DNA of 64,000 nt from Whitmania pigra (GCA_021613335.1 JAJTWR010000242.1:478501-542500); one strand, 5' to 3'. Positions 51,801 through 62,155 are shown, counted from the stretch's first letter. Notes: generated from the letters alone by a model not told the origin. Numbers and translations are program-made.

Positions 51801-52429
51801 GGAAAGACTTCAATATGCGTGAACTATTACGAAGGGTATGCGTGCCACTGCCGCATGGGTTACGCATCAATTAACAAGTATACTTGCAAAAAAGGTTTAA
51901 AGGCTCGATGATCCTTTTATTTGTTTTCTTAAATTAATTTAATTAATTAATTAACCATAATATTTTCAGCTACTACACCTATTGGTGGTGATACTAGCAG
52001 CGTTACTGGTAGTACGGATTATGATGATTACATGTTTACCGACTTCCCAGCCCAAATTATCGAGGCAATTCGTGCGAATGTGATGTATGTTTACTTTGGT
52101 GCGACAGCATTTCCTTTCGTCTCCTTGCTCGCTTACTTTGCTTTTAGATCAGGTAAATACATATCAAAGGTTCATTTACACTAAATAAGTCAATATTTAC
52201 AGAGGCCAAATAAACTAGACATTTTGGTAATAAGCACAGAAAATATATCTTTACATAATTAAAATATACCAATAAAAATCTGATAAATACATGCCATTAT
52301 TCCATCATTTTAATAAATAATGATTAATTTACAGAAACCCTTGAGTTCTCGATACAAGAAGTTATTGAACTTGGTCAAGAAATGGTAACGCCGCAATCAA
52401 GTTTGCCAGAAATAGAAACTGATGATTGA
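36836..52429 (+). CDS. F5/8C-WSC-EGF single-pass membrane protein, 15 exons
   Basis: Exons: 36836-37055, 37149-37334, 37409-37539, 37596-37725, 41798-41905, 41981-42097, 43148-43276, 44809-44937, 45495-45623, 46245-46370, 46820-46945, 47864-47998, 51766-51894, 51970-52152, 52335-52429; total 690 codons plus stop. A hydrophobic signal peptide (ILIFVTLFHLICA) leads into an F5/8C- or fucolectin-like domain (INLGSVHYVANV near the start, ARFVEITSR and IISLEIYGDG at its end, ~20-135). A WSC-like domain follows (GCYDY, YKC, then NCQYVCS and ACGISKYYALY, ~137-222). Then come three irregular EGF-like modules and six calcium-binding EGF modules starting DIDEC, DMDEC, DINEC, DIDEC, DIDEC and DVDEC. A membrane span (~636-656, VYFGATAFPFVSLLAYF) precedes an acidic 34-residue tail. 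Every EGF exon is a separate phase 1-1 exon. Likely a cell-surface adhesion or carbohydrate-binding receptor; the function is inferred from domains only. AATAAA lies about 30 bp past the stop. Confidence 0.88.
38002..39583 (-). mobile_element. Tc1-type transposon with double inverted repeats
   Basis: A 1582-bp element in intron 4 of the EGF gene, flanked by TA on both sides (38000-38001 and 39584-39585). The outer ends are CAGTGCTAGAAAAAATGTTA and its inverted partner (TAACAATATTTCTAGCACTG). A second inner pair of related repeats lies near 38179-38201 and 39386-39406, giving the IR/DR arrangement known from Sleeping Beauty-like elements. The minus-strand transposase is broken: 39295-38807 holds the HTH DNA-binding part and FTEEKK, where the first catalytic aspartate of the family is replaced by glutamate, and a frameshift follows in a poly-A run. 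The segment to 38640 has VMVWGGIS in another frame. 38627-38271 keeps QQDNAPSH and NPIENVWG, giving the D34E spacing. Inactive. Confidence 0.95.
38271..39295 (-). pseudogene. Broken Tc1 transposase gene
   Basis: Three overlapping minus-strand frames together cover a Tc1/mariner transposase. At least two frameshifts separate them, one in a run of A residues near 38815 and one near 38640. The N-terminal third has the paired-like HTH region and a basic stretch; the C-terminal third has the second and third catalytic residues in D34E spacing. The first catalytic residue reads E, not D. It could not encode an active enzyme as it stands. Confidence 0.93.
39586..40335. other. Unassigned intron sequence beside the Tc1 element
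   Basis: Intron 4 of the EGF gene. The + strand between about 39600 and 39930 gives open stretches (for example FCKENKLNIRMIRKWLP) that look like the helix-turn-helix start of a transposase or pipsqueak-like protein, but the match is too weak to name. The frame at 39997-40305 is not recognised. Confidence 0.3.
40344..41497. mobile_element. Outer hAT element, split by a second hAT
   Basis: Left end CAACGGTGGCCAACC and right end TCTGGCCACCCCTG are imperfect inverted repeats. The exact 8-bp duplication ATCTAGAC flanks it at 40336-40343 and 41498-41505. Without the inner element it is only about 275 bp, so it was a miniature element with no coding capacity. Its right half includes GGGTCGCGACTCA and GTGGCTCGCAGC, of the kind seen near hAT ends. 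Confidence 0.93.
40394..41264 (-). mobile_element. Inner hAT element with transposase remnant
   Basis: 871 bp inserted in the outer hAT. Ends are CAGTGATGGG and CCCATCACTG, with the exact 8-bp duplication ATAGCCAG at 40386-40393 and 41265-41272. Both subterminal zones (40404-40566 and 41095-41255) are packed with palindromic GTAGTTAACTAC-type motifs, probably transposase-binding repeats. The minus-strand frame 41072-40749 encodes the hAT dimerisation block LPSSAAVERLFSVAG. The catalytic core is missing, so the copy is non-autonomous. Confidence 0.96.
43351..44319 (+). mobile_element. hAT-like element with BED-type finger remnant
   Basis: The left end CAGTGTTGTGCAGTAATTAC and right end ACAAGACTG are imperfect inverted repeats, with repeated GTAATTAC-type motifs inside each end. 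The + frame 43763-43978 contains SSNLKKHMKRMHP, the histidine half of a BED zinc finger as found at the N-terminus of hAT transposases. No 8-bp duplication was seen, so the ends are less secure. Lies in the EGF-gene intron between exons 43276 and 44809. Confidence 0.7.
49166..49320 (+). repeat. 5' LTR of the Ty3/gypsy element
   Basis: 155 bp, beginning TG and ending CA, with a polyadenylation-like AATAAA close to its 3' end. Confidence 0.92.
51036..51185 (+). repeat. 3' LTR of the Ty3/gypsy element
   Basis: Matches the 5' LTR except for about three substitutions, and lacks the last five bases (TTACA), ending AAACG before GGTCTAAG-type flanking sequence. Confidence 0.92.
51186..51473 (+). mobile_element. 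Right-hand remnant of a hAT element
   Basis: Directly after the LTR, a + frame reads LRDLALSGVARHIRKK, a diverged hAT dimerisation tail, and the segment ends CTAGCTATGCCACTG. Its last ~49 bp match the right end of the element at 17908-18354 almost base for base. The left half was not found, so the retrotransposon may have landed in or beside this hAT copy. Confidence 0.6.
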
Positions 52430-53551
52430 AATTTATTGACCCTAATAATGAAACGAGAGTAAATAAACACGGTGTCTTTATTGCTTGATTAGCCTTTCAC
52501 GAAACTTTTAAAGAAACCGTCGAAAGAATGTTAAAGAAAACAATAAGTTTGAAAATGGCTTTAGTTAGGAGAGACCAGAATCGGTTTCATAGGATATCAT
52601 ATGTCACTGCTGGTTGTTAAGGGCGTAGTAGGCTTGGCGCCTTAGCAGTTGTATTTCGGGTAATTCTTGTCACCTCCGGTCAATTCAGATTGTTCCAGGC
52701 TGAACTGGACCTTTTCATTTCTTCCCAGTGGGGAGTATTGCAGTATCACACATCTCTACGCAGACGAGCACGGTCACGAAGCGACGCGTCCATAAACGGA
52801 CGAGAAACGCTGCTATCCGGCAGCCATATTGCCAGTCGGCATCATTGTCGCCGTTGTTGTAAACAAACTTTGAAGCGGATTTGTTTCTTCGTCGTCATTT
52901 ACTGCTGCTATTGGTGAACAACAGATCTATCGATAAGCCTCACCAATCTAGTGTTCGCATTCGCAACAAATCTGTGACTCCGAAGAACGCTCAACAACAA
53001 CCAGGCTCTATCAGCAAATCGATGTACTTGTAACAACGACAACTACACCTGACAGGCAACGACAAGTTTTGTATTCAAGCGATGATTCATCGACAGGAAG
53101 CACAACTAGGAGACTGACATGGTACGATAATATGGGTGACCAGACTGTTGCTCAAATGGCGATAGCTCGCATGGGCGGCGTGAGCAACAGTCCGTGCGCG
53201 CAACTGGCTATGTGAGCAACCGTCATTTGAGCAAACGTCAGAGAACTGATAATGTGACTTCAACCATGGTCGGCCCTCACCCATATAATCCAGCCATGGT
53301 CGACCCCACCTCCCCCTATTAAAAAAAACGCAAAACCTCAATAACCCACCAGAAATCTCTTGCATAAATTCATGTTTTCATAGAACAATTATAGTTGTGG
53401 TTCTATTACTTAAGTCTTATTCAAATTGCTCACCATCTTATTAGAGGTGTATCAGAAGCAGTCACCTGTATAATTATTTATCGTCAATGTTAAGGATTCC
53501 ATTGACACACAAAAAAATTTAAAATATACGACTCTGTCAAACAACGAGATG
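52430..53551. other. Spacer between convergent EGF gene and TUBGCP6
   Basis: Contains the EGF-gene polyadenylation signal near 52461. The stretch 52600-53330 is more GC-rich than its surroundings and holds a short repeated GCCATGGTCGACCCCAC-like motif at about 53262-53310, but no gene, tRNA or transposon could be named. Confidence 0.4.
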
Positions 53552-56500
53552 CTAGTTGAAATTTAGTCGCATTAAAAGATCGGCGAGGTGAGGTCTGTAG
53601 GACTTCTTTTCCAGATTGACAAGTATCCTGTGCAGAAATCCAGAAGCTTCTTGAAATTTTTTGTGAGTTTCGAAAAGCACATTGAACTTGGGATGGAAAA
53701 CATAGTCTGACATCCCTTTGATTTCTCCTTTCATAGATATCCATGACTCAGACTTAAGCTGTGACTGAAACAAAATGACATGGTCAAATAGAGCATCAAT
53801 GATGGACATGATGGATGAGGACTTGTCATCCAAAAGACATCTGGACAGGCATTCTTCAACAAACTTTGTGTGGAGACCTATCAGTTCATCCAGGTTTTTC
53901 ATGCCTTTCATTTTTACAAATTCAGAATCCTTTGAGAAACTCGTTCGTTCGTGAAATTCCCGCCAAGAAACCGTGAGCACCTGGTCGTTGACATAATCAT
54001 GAACTGATCTCACAAAGTGTTGCATGTTGTGTCTGAAGAGATGCAGCTGCTGAAACTGATTATTGTGGTGCTGACCTCGAAGGAAAATCGAGGCATCCCT
54101 CTTCAACCTCAGAAATATATCATTCACAGACCACAACACCCTTTTTAGTTTGAAAAGGAATGCAAAGAGATATTTATAAGCATTGAGATGCTTCTTCTGT
54201 ACAACGATGCTTGCAGGCCAATCTACCGCCAATGTCAGGTTGAGGTAGCTGAGCAAATCAGAAGATTTCAGAGAATCATCCAATATAATGAATGATAATT
54301 TGGAGGTGAGCTCGTTATTAAGACGAGATGTGCCTGCGAGAGCGCTCTGTAAGACCAAATTTAGATGAGATGGATTAAAGATCTTGCGACGATCCGAGCA
54401 GCAACCAGATTCATCTGTCACAAAAAAGCCCCCATTTAATCTTTCTACAAGTTCGGAGGCAAACTGGCCATCCTGCAGCATGACATACTTTTGAAACAAG
54501 TCGAAATATTTGTGAATGTGAACAACATTGAGAAAATAGTTGACCAGTGCTTGGTCAACCAAGCTTGACTGAATGGTAATTGAGAATATCAGACTCTCTC
54601 TAATCCACACAGACAGTGGAGTATCTTTAATATCAGAACAAAGATCTAAAATCTTTTCATTAACTTTATGGTTTTTCCTGGATGCTGAAGTAAAAATATC
54701 AGTCTCTAGGCTTGTGAAAATGTCTGAATTGGTGACTGATGATGAGTAACCACTTGATTCTAAGGATTCATTTGAACAACTTTTTGACAAACTTCTAAAT
54801 TGGTGGCTGCATAGCTCCTTATTTTCAACGCAAGCAATGCGAACACCGTTAGCATCATCACCATCTGAGCATTTTGAAATAATATCGTTCTCATTCTCAG
54901 CACTGAAGTGCCTCATTGGAAAACCAGCAGACATCATAGAAGGATGAGCTCCATAAACTGATTTGATGTGAGGTCTGCTAATTCCAAGTGTATTTGCATA
55001 TTCATTAAGCCCTGATTCTAAGGTCATGTGACTCCCTTCAATTTGTTTCCTGTGGGGAATGTATACATGTCCTGATCTTTCAATGAAATGAGTGCCATCA
55101 CAAGAAGGGATCAAACTGGCTTTGTTGATTGTCATCTCATCAACTGGCTCCTCTGTGATTTGCTGAACAATTACTGCAACACTGCTTAATTTATTGCTGA
55201 GTGATGCTTCACAAATTGCAGTCATGTCGCCACAGGCACCATCTAAGGTGACGTTCAAAACGTCCGTTTCTTTTTTGGTCGGTCGAAACACATCGTCTCG
55301 CAGTTGCCCCGATGAATTTGGCAAATCAAGTTCGTCCGATGATGGAACTTGGTTCGACTGAGTGTTTGAAAATCCTGTGCATGAAAACTGTTCGTGCATG
55401 TAATTTAGGTGCATTTTCTGATAACGTTTTGTCGATGACTTTGTAAAGGGAAGATTTAAAAGCGGATGCTGAGAACACAGTGTTGGAGTGGCTGAAGAAT
55501 GCTGCATGAATGAACATTATTAATCGCACTCTTAAGAACAATTCCTCAAAATGCATACATGATTGATATTATTAACATTATTACTAATGTTGTAATTTAT
55601 GTTATGATTAATGTTATAACTGATGTTTGATAATTGATAAACATTATTATTCTTATGTATCAACTTTCAAATGCCCATACAACATCAATAACATATTCCG
55701 CATTGATCGACAAAGAAGAAAACTACAAAACTATGTTCGCAAGATATATTTATAAAGCCTTACCTCTACAAGCAGTTCAATATGAAACCAACCTGTGTCA
55801 TGCATAGCCTCAGCAAATTAACAGTCTTGCCGCAGTTGATTATCATCTCACTGACATCTTCCAAGAAGCACGGAAAGTCGGCACGAGCGACTCCATCAAT
55901 CCAAAATCGTTCATCTGCGTTGAGTATTGAAATCTTGGAAACTTCTTACAAGCAAATGAGATGGCTAATGTTTAAAAAACTCTCAAATCAAGAATTCTAG
56001 GCTTCAATAATGATAATTAACCACTAAATAATTAGCAACCTCTGGATGCAAGAGCGTCTGGATTCAGACTAACAATGAACTGCCCCTCTTCAGTTTGACT
56101 CTTCCCCAAATAAATCCAAGACTCCAACATTCTGAAATTAAGTCATGACAGTCACACAACGAGGCAGCTCAATGTTTAATATAATATTTATGAGCAAAAT
56201 GCAAGCAACAAAACATTTAAATGTAAAATGTTATGTTTATAGAAAATGTGAACTTTCAAACGGAGTCAGACATTTTGAAAATTACATTTTATTACAACTC
56301 ATTATATCACCAAAATTCTTTATATTCTCAATCACATTGTGCTACGTTGCATTATGACTCATTATATTTCCAAAAAAGGCAAACTGATTAATTATCTGAG
56401 GTTGTTCACTGACTCTATTGACCATTTAAAAGCTTACGAACTTCAAGTAAGGACTGCAAACACATCTGAAGAGATGCAGAAGAAGAAAATGAAGATCATC

Positions 56501-59500
56501 ATCATCTTCGACCTCAACACATTTTGAGTACAAATACGACAACAGCGATGAACTCTGCAAAGTTTTAGTCAAAAACTTTGTTTTACACTTGCAAATAAAA
56601 TTAAATATCAAAATAAAAATGACGAAACTTGAATAGTAATAATTCACTTGAAGTGATAAGCAATATCATACATGGTATAGCTCCTAATAACCCCGTGAAA
56701 TTCAAAACAACTTTAAACTGCGAACCTTTGTTCCTTCCAAACCATTAAGAGACTCAAATCTGCACAAACGTACAAGAAACCTGAAACATTAAAAAAAATA
56801 ATTAAGACTTATAAAAACACCTTAATATTAATATCATAATGTAACATAATAAAAATAAATAATAACAATGGTCATGATGATGATACTACTATTAGTAATA
56901 ATAATATCGAAATAAAATAATGTAAACATAAATAATGAATTAGCATTTTGTTGATACCTCAATTGCTTGAAGAGGCCTTTATTCTTGAATGAGATGTCGA
57001 GAATGGATGAGCAGTGATGCTTCAAGGACAGGATCGCACAGTTGTACACAACAAGGAAAGATCGAATTGCTTCACATAACGAGATGTACACAGGACCTTC
57101 AAAGAAATTTAACACAGTTCAAGCAATATTTATTGACTAAACATATCACATCAATATTTATTGACATGTAGAACAATGTGAATTAGGGAAGTCTACAAAT
57201 TAGATCCGTAACTACGGGAAAAGTATTAGCCCTAAGGGCCGAACCTCTCGGCTGGAGTTACAAGCAGGCCTGAGATACAAACCAGATGGATCATTCGTCA
57301 TCAGCATATTCCTTCCTTCACGGGATGGCATTCATCCCCAGCTTCATCAGGCACTCAACAACAATTGGGGAATCCCAAGTCCTTAAAAATTTCAAATTTG
57401 AACATTTGCTTTTCTAATAGGTTCTGTACAAGTTCCCAACTTGGCTGCCTGCCAATGGAGTTGGCAGAGAAGGTTGCATGCCCATGAACATGGTGAAGGC
57501 AACAGTCTTTCGCATTCTATTTGGATACATAAGGCACTCAAAAAATCAGCTAAATACATACATACATACAATGTGATTTCTGCCCACTGCTCCAAATGTC
57601 AAAGGGAAGAAATTCAAAAAAGCACAGGTAAATGGTGGGAGTAACTATGACTCTCTTGGTAAGTGCAAAATTCAATAACATTGAATATTATTAATAAGTT
57701 AAGAAGTTTGAAGGATACTATGAGAATATATTAATGACCAATGATTAATTACAAACAACCAACCACGAAACCCATCAATCAATCATTTGCCACATTACTC
57801 ACCACATCCTTTCGAGGAATCACAAAATTGTGACAATTCATTGAAAGCAGACCCAACAACCAGGAACTCTTTACAAAAATTTACCAGGATTTTACACGTT
57901 TGGGTGTCCTGGAAAGAAATTAGAAATTAGTTACAAATTTCATAATACTGTTGGTCGCCCAACGTTTTTGCCAGGGGCAACAGTGCATAACAATCAGAAG
58001 TATATAGTATTATATATAAGTTAGCAAATTATAATAAATATTTGATTAAATGATAGGTGCCAATGCAAATAATTGGTGCCTCTGGCTGTTTGGTGCCTTG
58101 CAAATTAGCTATTGATATTATTACTTACTATAAAATAACGTTATTGTTAATTATAATAATTATTAATTAACTAAATAATTCAAGCATTACTCACTCCATT
58201 AAAGACAGGAGGCCATGAAAAGAATTTGTTTGGAACTCCAAGAAGCATGTTGATGATGTCATCAACATAATCCTCAAATGTCAAAGTCACATGTGATTCT
58301 GAGTTTGAAAGTGAATTTGACAAATTCACGATGTGACTTGTTGCATCCTTACACTCGGTCAGAAATGGCAGTTCCAATGGAGGGTCCCTCCTGAACAACA
58401 TTTAATGATATCAAATAATATTAAATACTGGTGAATGATACCAAATATTAGTAATGGATATTAATTAATAACGAATGAGGCACCCCATCATAACAGCCCA
58501 GCGACAAAATAGCCCCAACAAAACATAAAACTCATTTCATTTAATTAAATTTGAAATCAGTTATCAGTTATTATCTTCAACTCATATAAATATTTTTTTT
58601 ATAAAGATACATTGACGGGGATGTTTTGAAGGGGCTATTTTGACGGGTCACCAACAAATGATGTTGAATAATAATGAATAATAATGAATGTCTGCCATTA
58701 AAGTTTATAAATGCCAATAATTCAACAAACATGTTTCATTAAAACACTTAGCTACTGAAAATAAACTATAGGTTGAAAGTCAAAAAGTATCATCATCATC
58801 ACCTTCCTAAATGCTCCCAAGTATACCTTCTACTTTCACTTGCAAACTGCTCAACTTCCTGCCATACGTCACAACTGTCAGATGTTGTCGAACATTGACC
58901 ACCGTCAACATCCTCACCAAACTGATGATAATGATTATTATTTACTAACATTATTATTATTTGTTGTTATTCATTATTATTATTAAATGGCTGATTGTAT
59001 TTTGTAGAAGTTAATATTATCAAAAGTTAATGAAGGATCTCTGAGATGTGCATGGCAATTCAATTGCAAGAGTTAAAAGTATCTTGCAATTGTTATCCAG
59101 AAAAGCATTATGTTTCCTAGAGAAGTAAAGGCTCAAAAGATGCAATCCTTTCAGATTATAACGTGCCAGAAACATCACTTACACCGTTTCAATTTAAAGA
59201 AACATTTAAACTCCTTCAAATATTAACAAAATTATCTTAAAAAATGAATAGAACTGAAGACCTACCAGTTCATCTTCAGCATGGGAATCTTCAATCCTGT
59301 TGAAACCAAAACTCAGAACTTCTTTAAACTGTTTGTAGCTCTTCAAAGGTTCCTTCTGAAATTGCTGTTGCAATAAAATAATTTAATGGTTTCTTAATAA
59401 CTCAACAAATTCTTAAAAAACTTAAAAAGTACTTATATTCACTAAAAAATCTCGAGCAATTCTGTTGTTTATGCAAAGTCAACCAAGTCTAATGTTTCTA

Positions 59501-60273
59501 ATTGGACAAACACAAGTTGACATTTTCCACGTTTCAACAAGAAATTCTAAAAAAAATTCTGAAACCTTTAGAGGCAACTTCAACAGTTGTTCATTGATGA
59601 CAAAATCTTTTTCAACAAAACATGGATAGGCAGAGCTCCACGACAAGTGTCTGGATGACCTCAGATATTCTACTGATGACTGATGTGTTCCAATGAATGA
59701 GTAACAGCCACAATAATGACATCAAAATTAATTCGACAAAACCTCAGATGAAAGATATTCAGTTTCTCCTGAATTGAACAGAGATATCAATAGTTTGAAG
59801 ATGTTGAGGACTTCATCATTATCATTTGCTAAAAATTAAAATAATCATTAAAAAGCATTACCGATGAACGAAACATTCTGGCTGAATTGCAACTCACCAT
59901 TATCTTCAATGATTTTTTCAACCATTGAACTGAGTTTACATGCTTGTACCTTGAAACCCTTCATTTCTAAGTCTGAAATGTGACACAACATCTTCTCATA
60001 GCTGCTTAGTGAAGTGTTCTGCAACCTGGGAGAGGAATTCCAGAAAAGTTTGGAAATGGTTTAAACCAATCTGTATACGAAACGTTGCTGGCAACGTACA
60101 AAATAGCAAATAACATAGACCAGCCTTTTTGCGTTTAGAAAAAGAAATAATGTTTCGTAAGACACAGAACGCATTTTTGCAAAATGCTTTTTGTGAGATA
60201 TTTTGGGGACCTCATCCAGGTGACGATAGCATAAATCTCCTATTAGATTATATATGCTTTCTTCTGTTGTCAT
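53552..60273 (-). CDS. TUBGCP6: Gamma-tubulin complex component 6, 14 exons
   Basis: GCP6 is a subunit of the gamma-tubulin ring complex that nucleates microtubules. Exons in coding order: 60273 to about 60110 (donor uncertain), 60018-59898, 59828-59743, 59679-59566, 59355-59266, 58921-58803, 58390-58195, 57908-57803, 57096-56958, 56780-56726, 56554-56442, 56131-56040, 55914-55793, 55501-53552. From exon 2 on they give 1100 codons in frame. The N-terminus (MTTEESIYNLIGDLC) matches the start of vertebrate GCP6. GRIP1 includes SLLSYLYSKC, LESWIYLGKSQ, ERFWIDG and NCGKTVNLLRLC. GRIP2 has VMLQDGQFA, LTLAVDWPASIVV, FRHNMQHFVRSVHDYV and the family-typical end RPHLADLLMRLNFN. The long central repeat region of human GCP6 (1819 aa) is replaced by a linker of roughly 300 residues. 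The last exon is 1950 nt, while all others are under 200. Confidence 0.93.
57165..57655 (+). pseudogene. 28S rRNA fragment in a TUBGCP6 intron
   Basis: Two blocks are clearly 28S rRNA in the sense of the + strand. Block 1 (about 57180-57250) has AAATTAGATCCGTAACTACG and a CTAAGGG block. Block 2 (about 57570-57655) has AATGTGATTTCTGCCCACTG, AATGTCAAAGGGAAGAAATT and GGGAGTAACTATGACTCTCT. The ~310 bp between them lies where 28S has a variable region, but the conserved GAATCCGACTG block expected just before block 2 is missing and other sequence stands in its place. The match stops at GACTCTCTT. It is antisense to TUBGCP6 and sits wholly inside the intron 57097-57802. Confidence 0.92.
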
Positions 60274-61435
60274 CTTATTTGGGCAATGTCAATAAATGCT
60301 ATCAAAACATTTATTATGAAAAAAAATACCGCCGATATGTTATCAACTCTGTTAACACAAAAACATAACATTCAACATGAATGAAAATATGTCGGGCAAA
60401 ACCATTTAACTATTTAAATATGAATAAAAACAATTTATTTAACATTAAATTTTAAATTTAAATTATTTATTTGTGTATATGAAACATTTGTTTTTATTAC
60501 ACTTTTTTTACATTGGCAATGTAATAAATGCTGAAATTGTTGGATAACGATAGTTGGATTAAATATAAAATATTAGACAAAGAAAAAGGTTCACTATTTT
60601 CACTAGTTCATAACCTTATAGTCGTCTAGTTTCGGAAATGATCTGATGAGTCGGTTAATAAAAACTATAAACACGAATTTAGTGACAAAATGTTTACCTA
60701 CTTAAGCGGATAATGAAATAAGCAATCTTCTCTAAACGGCCAGATTGTCTTATTACAATATATCTACTATAAATTCACTGCACCATGGTATCGCAAACTC
60801 GATTAAATGGTTAAAACACGGATATCTAGATATAACTAGAATTCCATGGTTAAAACTTCGAATACTGTTGAGGAGGCGACGTCCTAATAATTATGTAATG
60901 AGCAAGAAACAGCAATAAATCAATACATAAATCAAACAGCAAAAAAAGCAATAAGTGGAGAAGCGCTCAGAATTTTTTCATCGAATAGTGCAGACTGAAG
61001 AAACCTTGATATGATAACATTTGATCGACCAAGCACATGGTTCCATAAAAATATAACTTAAAAGATTATTACTAATAATTTGTTAGTGGTCCTTATGGAT
61101 TTTCCAATTTGTTAAATAACCCTTCTCCTTAACATCTTGTTTAATAGCTTTCATATTACCACTGTTGTTGTCGAATTTCTTCCAGCATTTTACATGTTTT
61201 AATAAATATTACTCCTCCAATAATTTGGAAGTGTTTCCTAAACCGCTTTTTAAGAAATGTCCGCCGACATGTGTTTTATTTGTTTCAAAATTCACGAGTG
61301 AGTAAATCGATTAGGAAATAATTTGAAGCTTTTAAATTTAACTACTAGTACGCATTTAAAACACAAATCAATTCTTGAAACTGAGTAATCCACTTTTAAT
61401 TTGTTCAAAACAACATTTAAATTGAAAACTAAGGT
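60274..61435. other. Spacer between TUBGCP6 and the RPB12-like gene
   Basis: AT-rich DNA that should contain the TUBGCP6 promoter (minus strand). No exon, RNA gene or transposon recognised. Confidence 0.4.
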
Positions 61436-61657
61436 TTATCGACAATTCAGGACACGACACACCTTCACTGGTTTCTTATAAAAGGTGAAACCTCCGCATG
61501 ATTCGCAACAGATAATGGATTTCGACGATAACAAGCATTCTACTTTGCAAGATTCGCAGTAATACACGGAAGCTTTAGTTAACGGATCCATATTGTCCTG
61601 AAGAGGGTCAAAAGCTTTTTCTTCCTTCCGCTTGTTTTGCGATGCGCCACGTTCCAT
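61436..61657 (-). CDS. POLR2K: Diverged RPB12-like RNA polymerase subunit (RPABC4)
   Basis: A 73-residue intronless frame. The second half fits RPB12/RPABC4, the small zinc-ribbon subunit shared by RNA polymerases I, II and III: cysteines at 34, 37, 51 and 54 give C-x2-C-x13-C-x2-C followed by G, then YKK three residues later and exactly 11 more residues ending in R, the same spacing as in the human 58-aa protein. Between these anchors the match is poor; the usually near-invariant C-terminal residues read PVKVCRVLNCR. The N-terminal 30 residues are charged and longer than usual; an internal Met at 23 would give a protein of about the normal size. It may be the only copy in a fast-evolving lineage, a diverged paralogue or a retrocopy; no poly-A tail or duplication was seen. 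Confidence 0.72.
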   Translation of the reverse strand: MERGASQNKRKEEKAFDPLQDNMDPLTKASVYYCESCKVECLLSSKSIICCESCGGFTFYKKPVKVCRVLNCR

Positions 61658-61799
61658 CTCTTAAGGACAAGAACAAAATCTGCTAAAAATCTGGAACAAA
61701 TTTTGAAATGTTCTCGGTATTTGGTTTGCGTTAACCATGTTACCAAAAGATCTTGAATAGAAATTATATTTTTAAATTTATTTACTACAGAATATATTT

Positions 61800-62155
61800 T
61801 TATTTGTAAATTAAATTTATAATTAAAAAAAAACAAATATAGACACCTGATAACAGCATTTAAATTAGTAATTGGATTGCTGTTACTTTTTTGAACGCAG
61901 GTTTAACTTAAAACTTAATTTTTATTTGTAAATTAAATTTAGAATTAAAAAAAACAAATATAGACTCCTGATAACAGCATTTAAATTAGTAATTGGATTG
62001 TTGTTAATTTTTTGAACGCAGGTTTAACTTAAAACTTAATTTTTATTTGTAAATTAAATTTAGAATTAAAAAAAACAAATATAGACTCCTGATAACAGCA
62101 TTTAAATTAGTAATTGGATTGTTGTTAATTTTTTGAACGCAGGTTTAACTTAAAA
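61800..62155. repeat. Three tandem copies of a 121-bp unit
   Basis: Units begin at 61800, 61921 and 62042 with TTTATTTGTAAATTAAATTT and contain CTGATAACAGCATTTAAATT and TTTGAACGCAGGTTTAACTT. Copies 2 and 3 are almost identical; copy 1 differs at a handful of sites. The array lies upstream of the RPB12-like gene (minus strand) and has no coding content. Confidence 0.97.

Noticed and set aside
52600..52700. Possible tRNA-derived short element in the GC-richer spacer
   Set aside because: No convincing A or B box and no foldable cloverleaf was seen.
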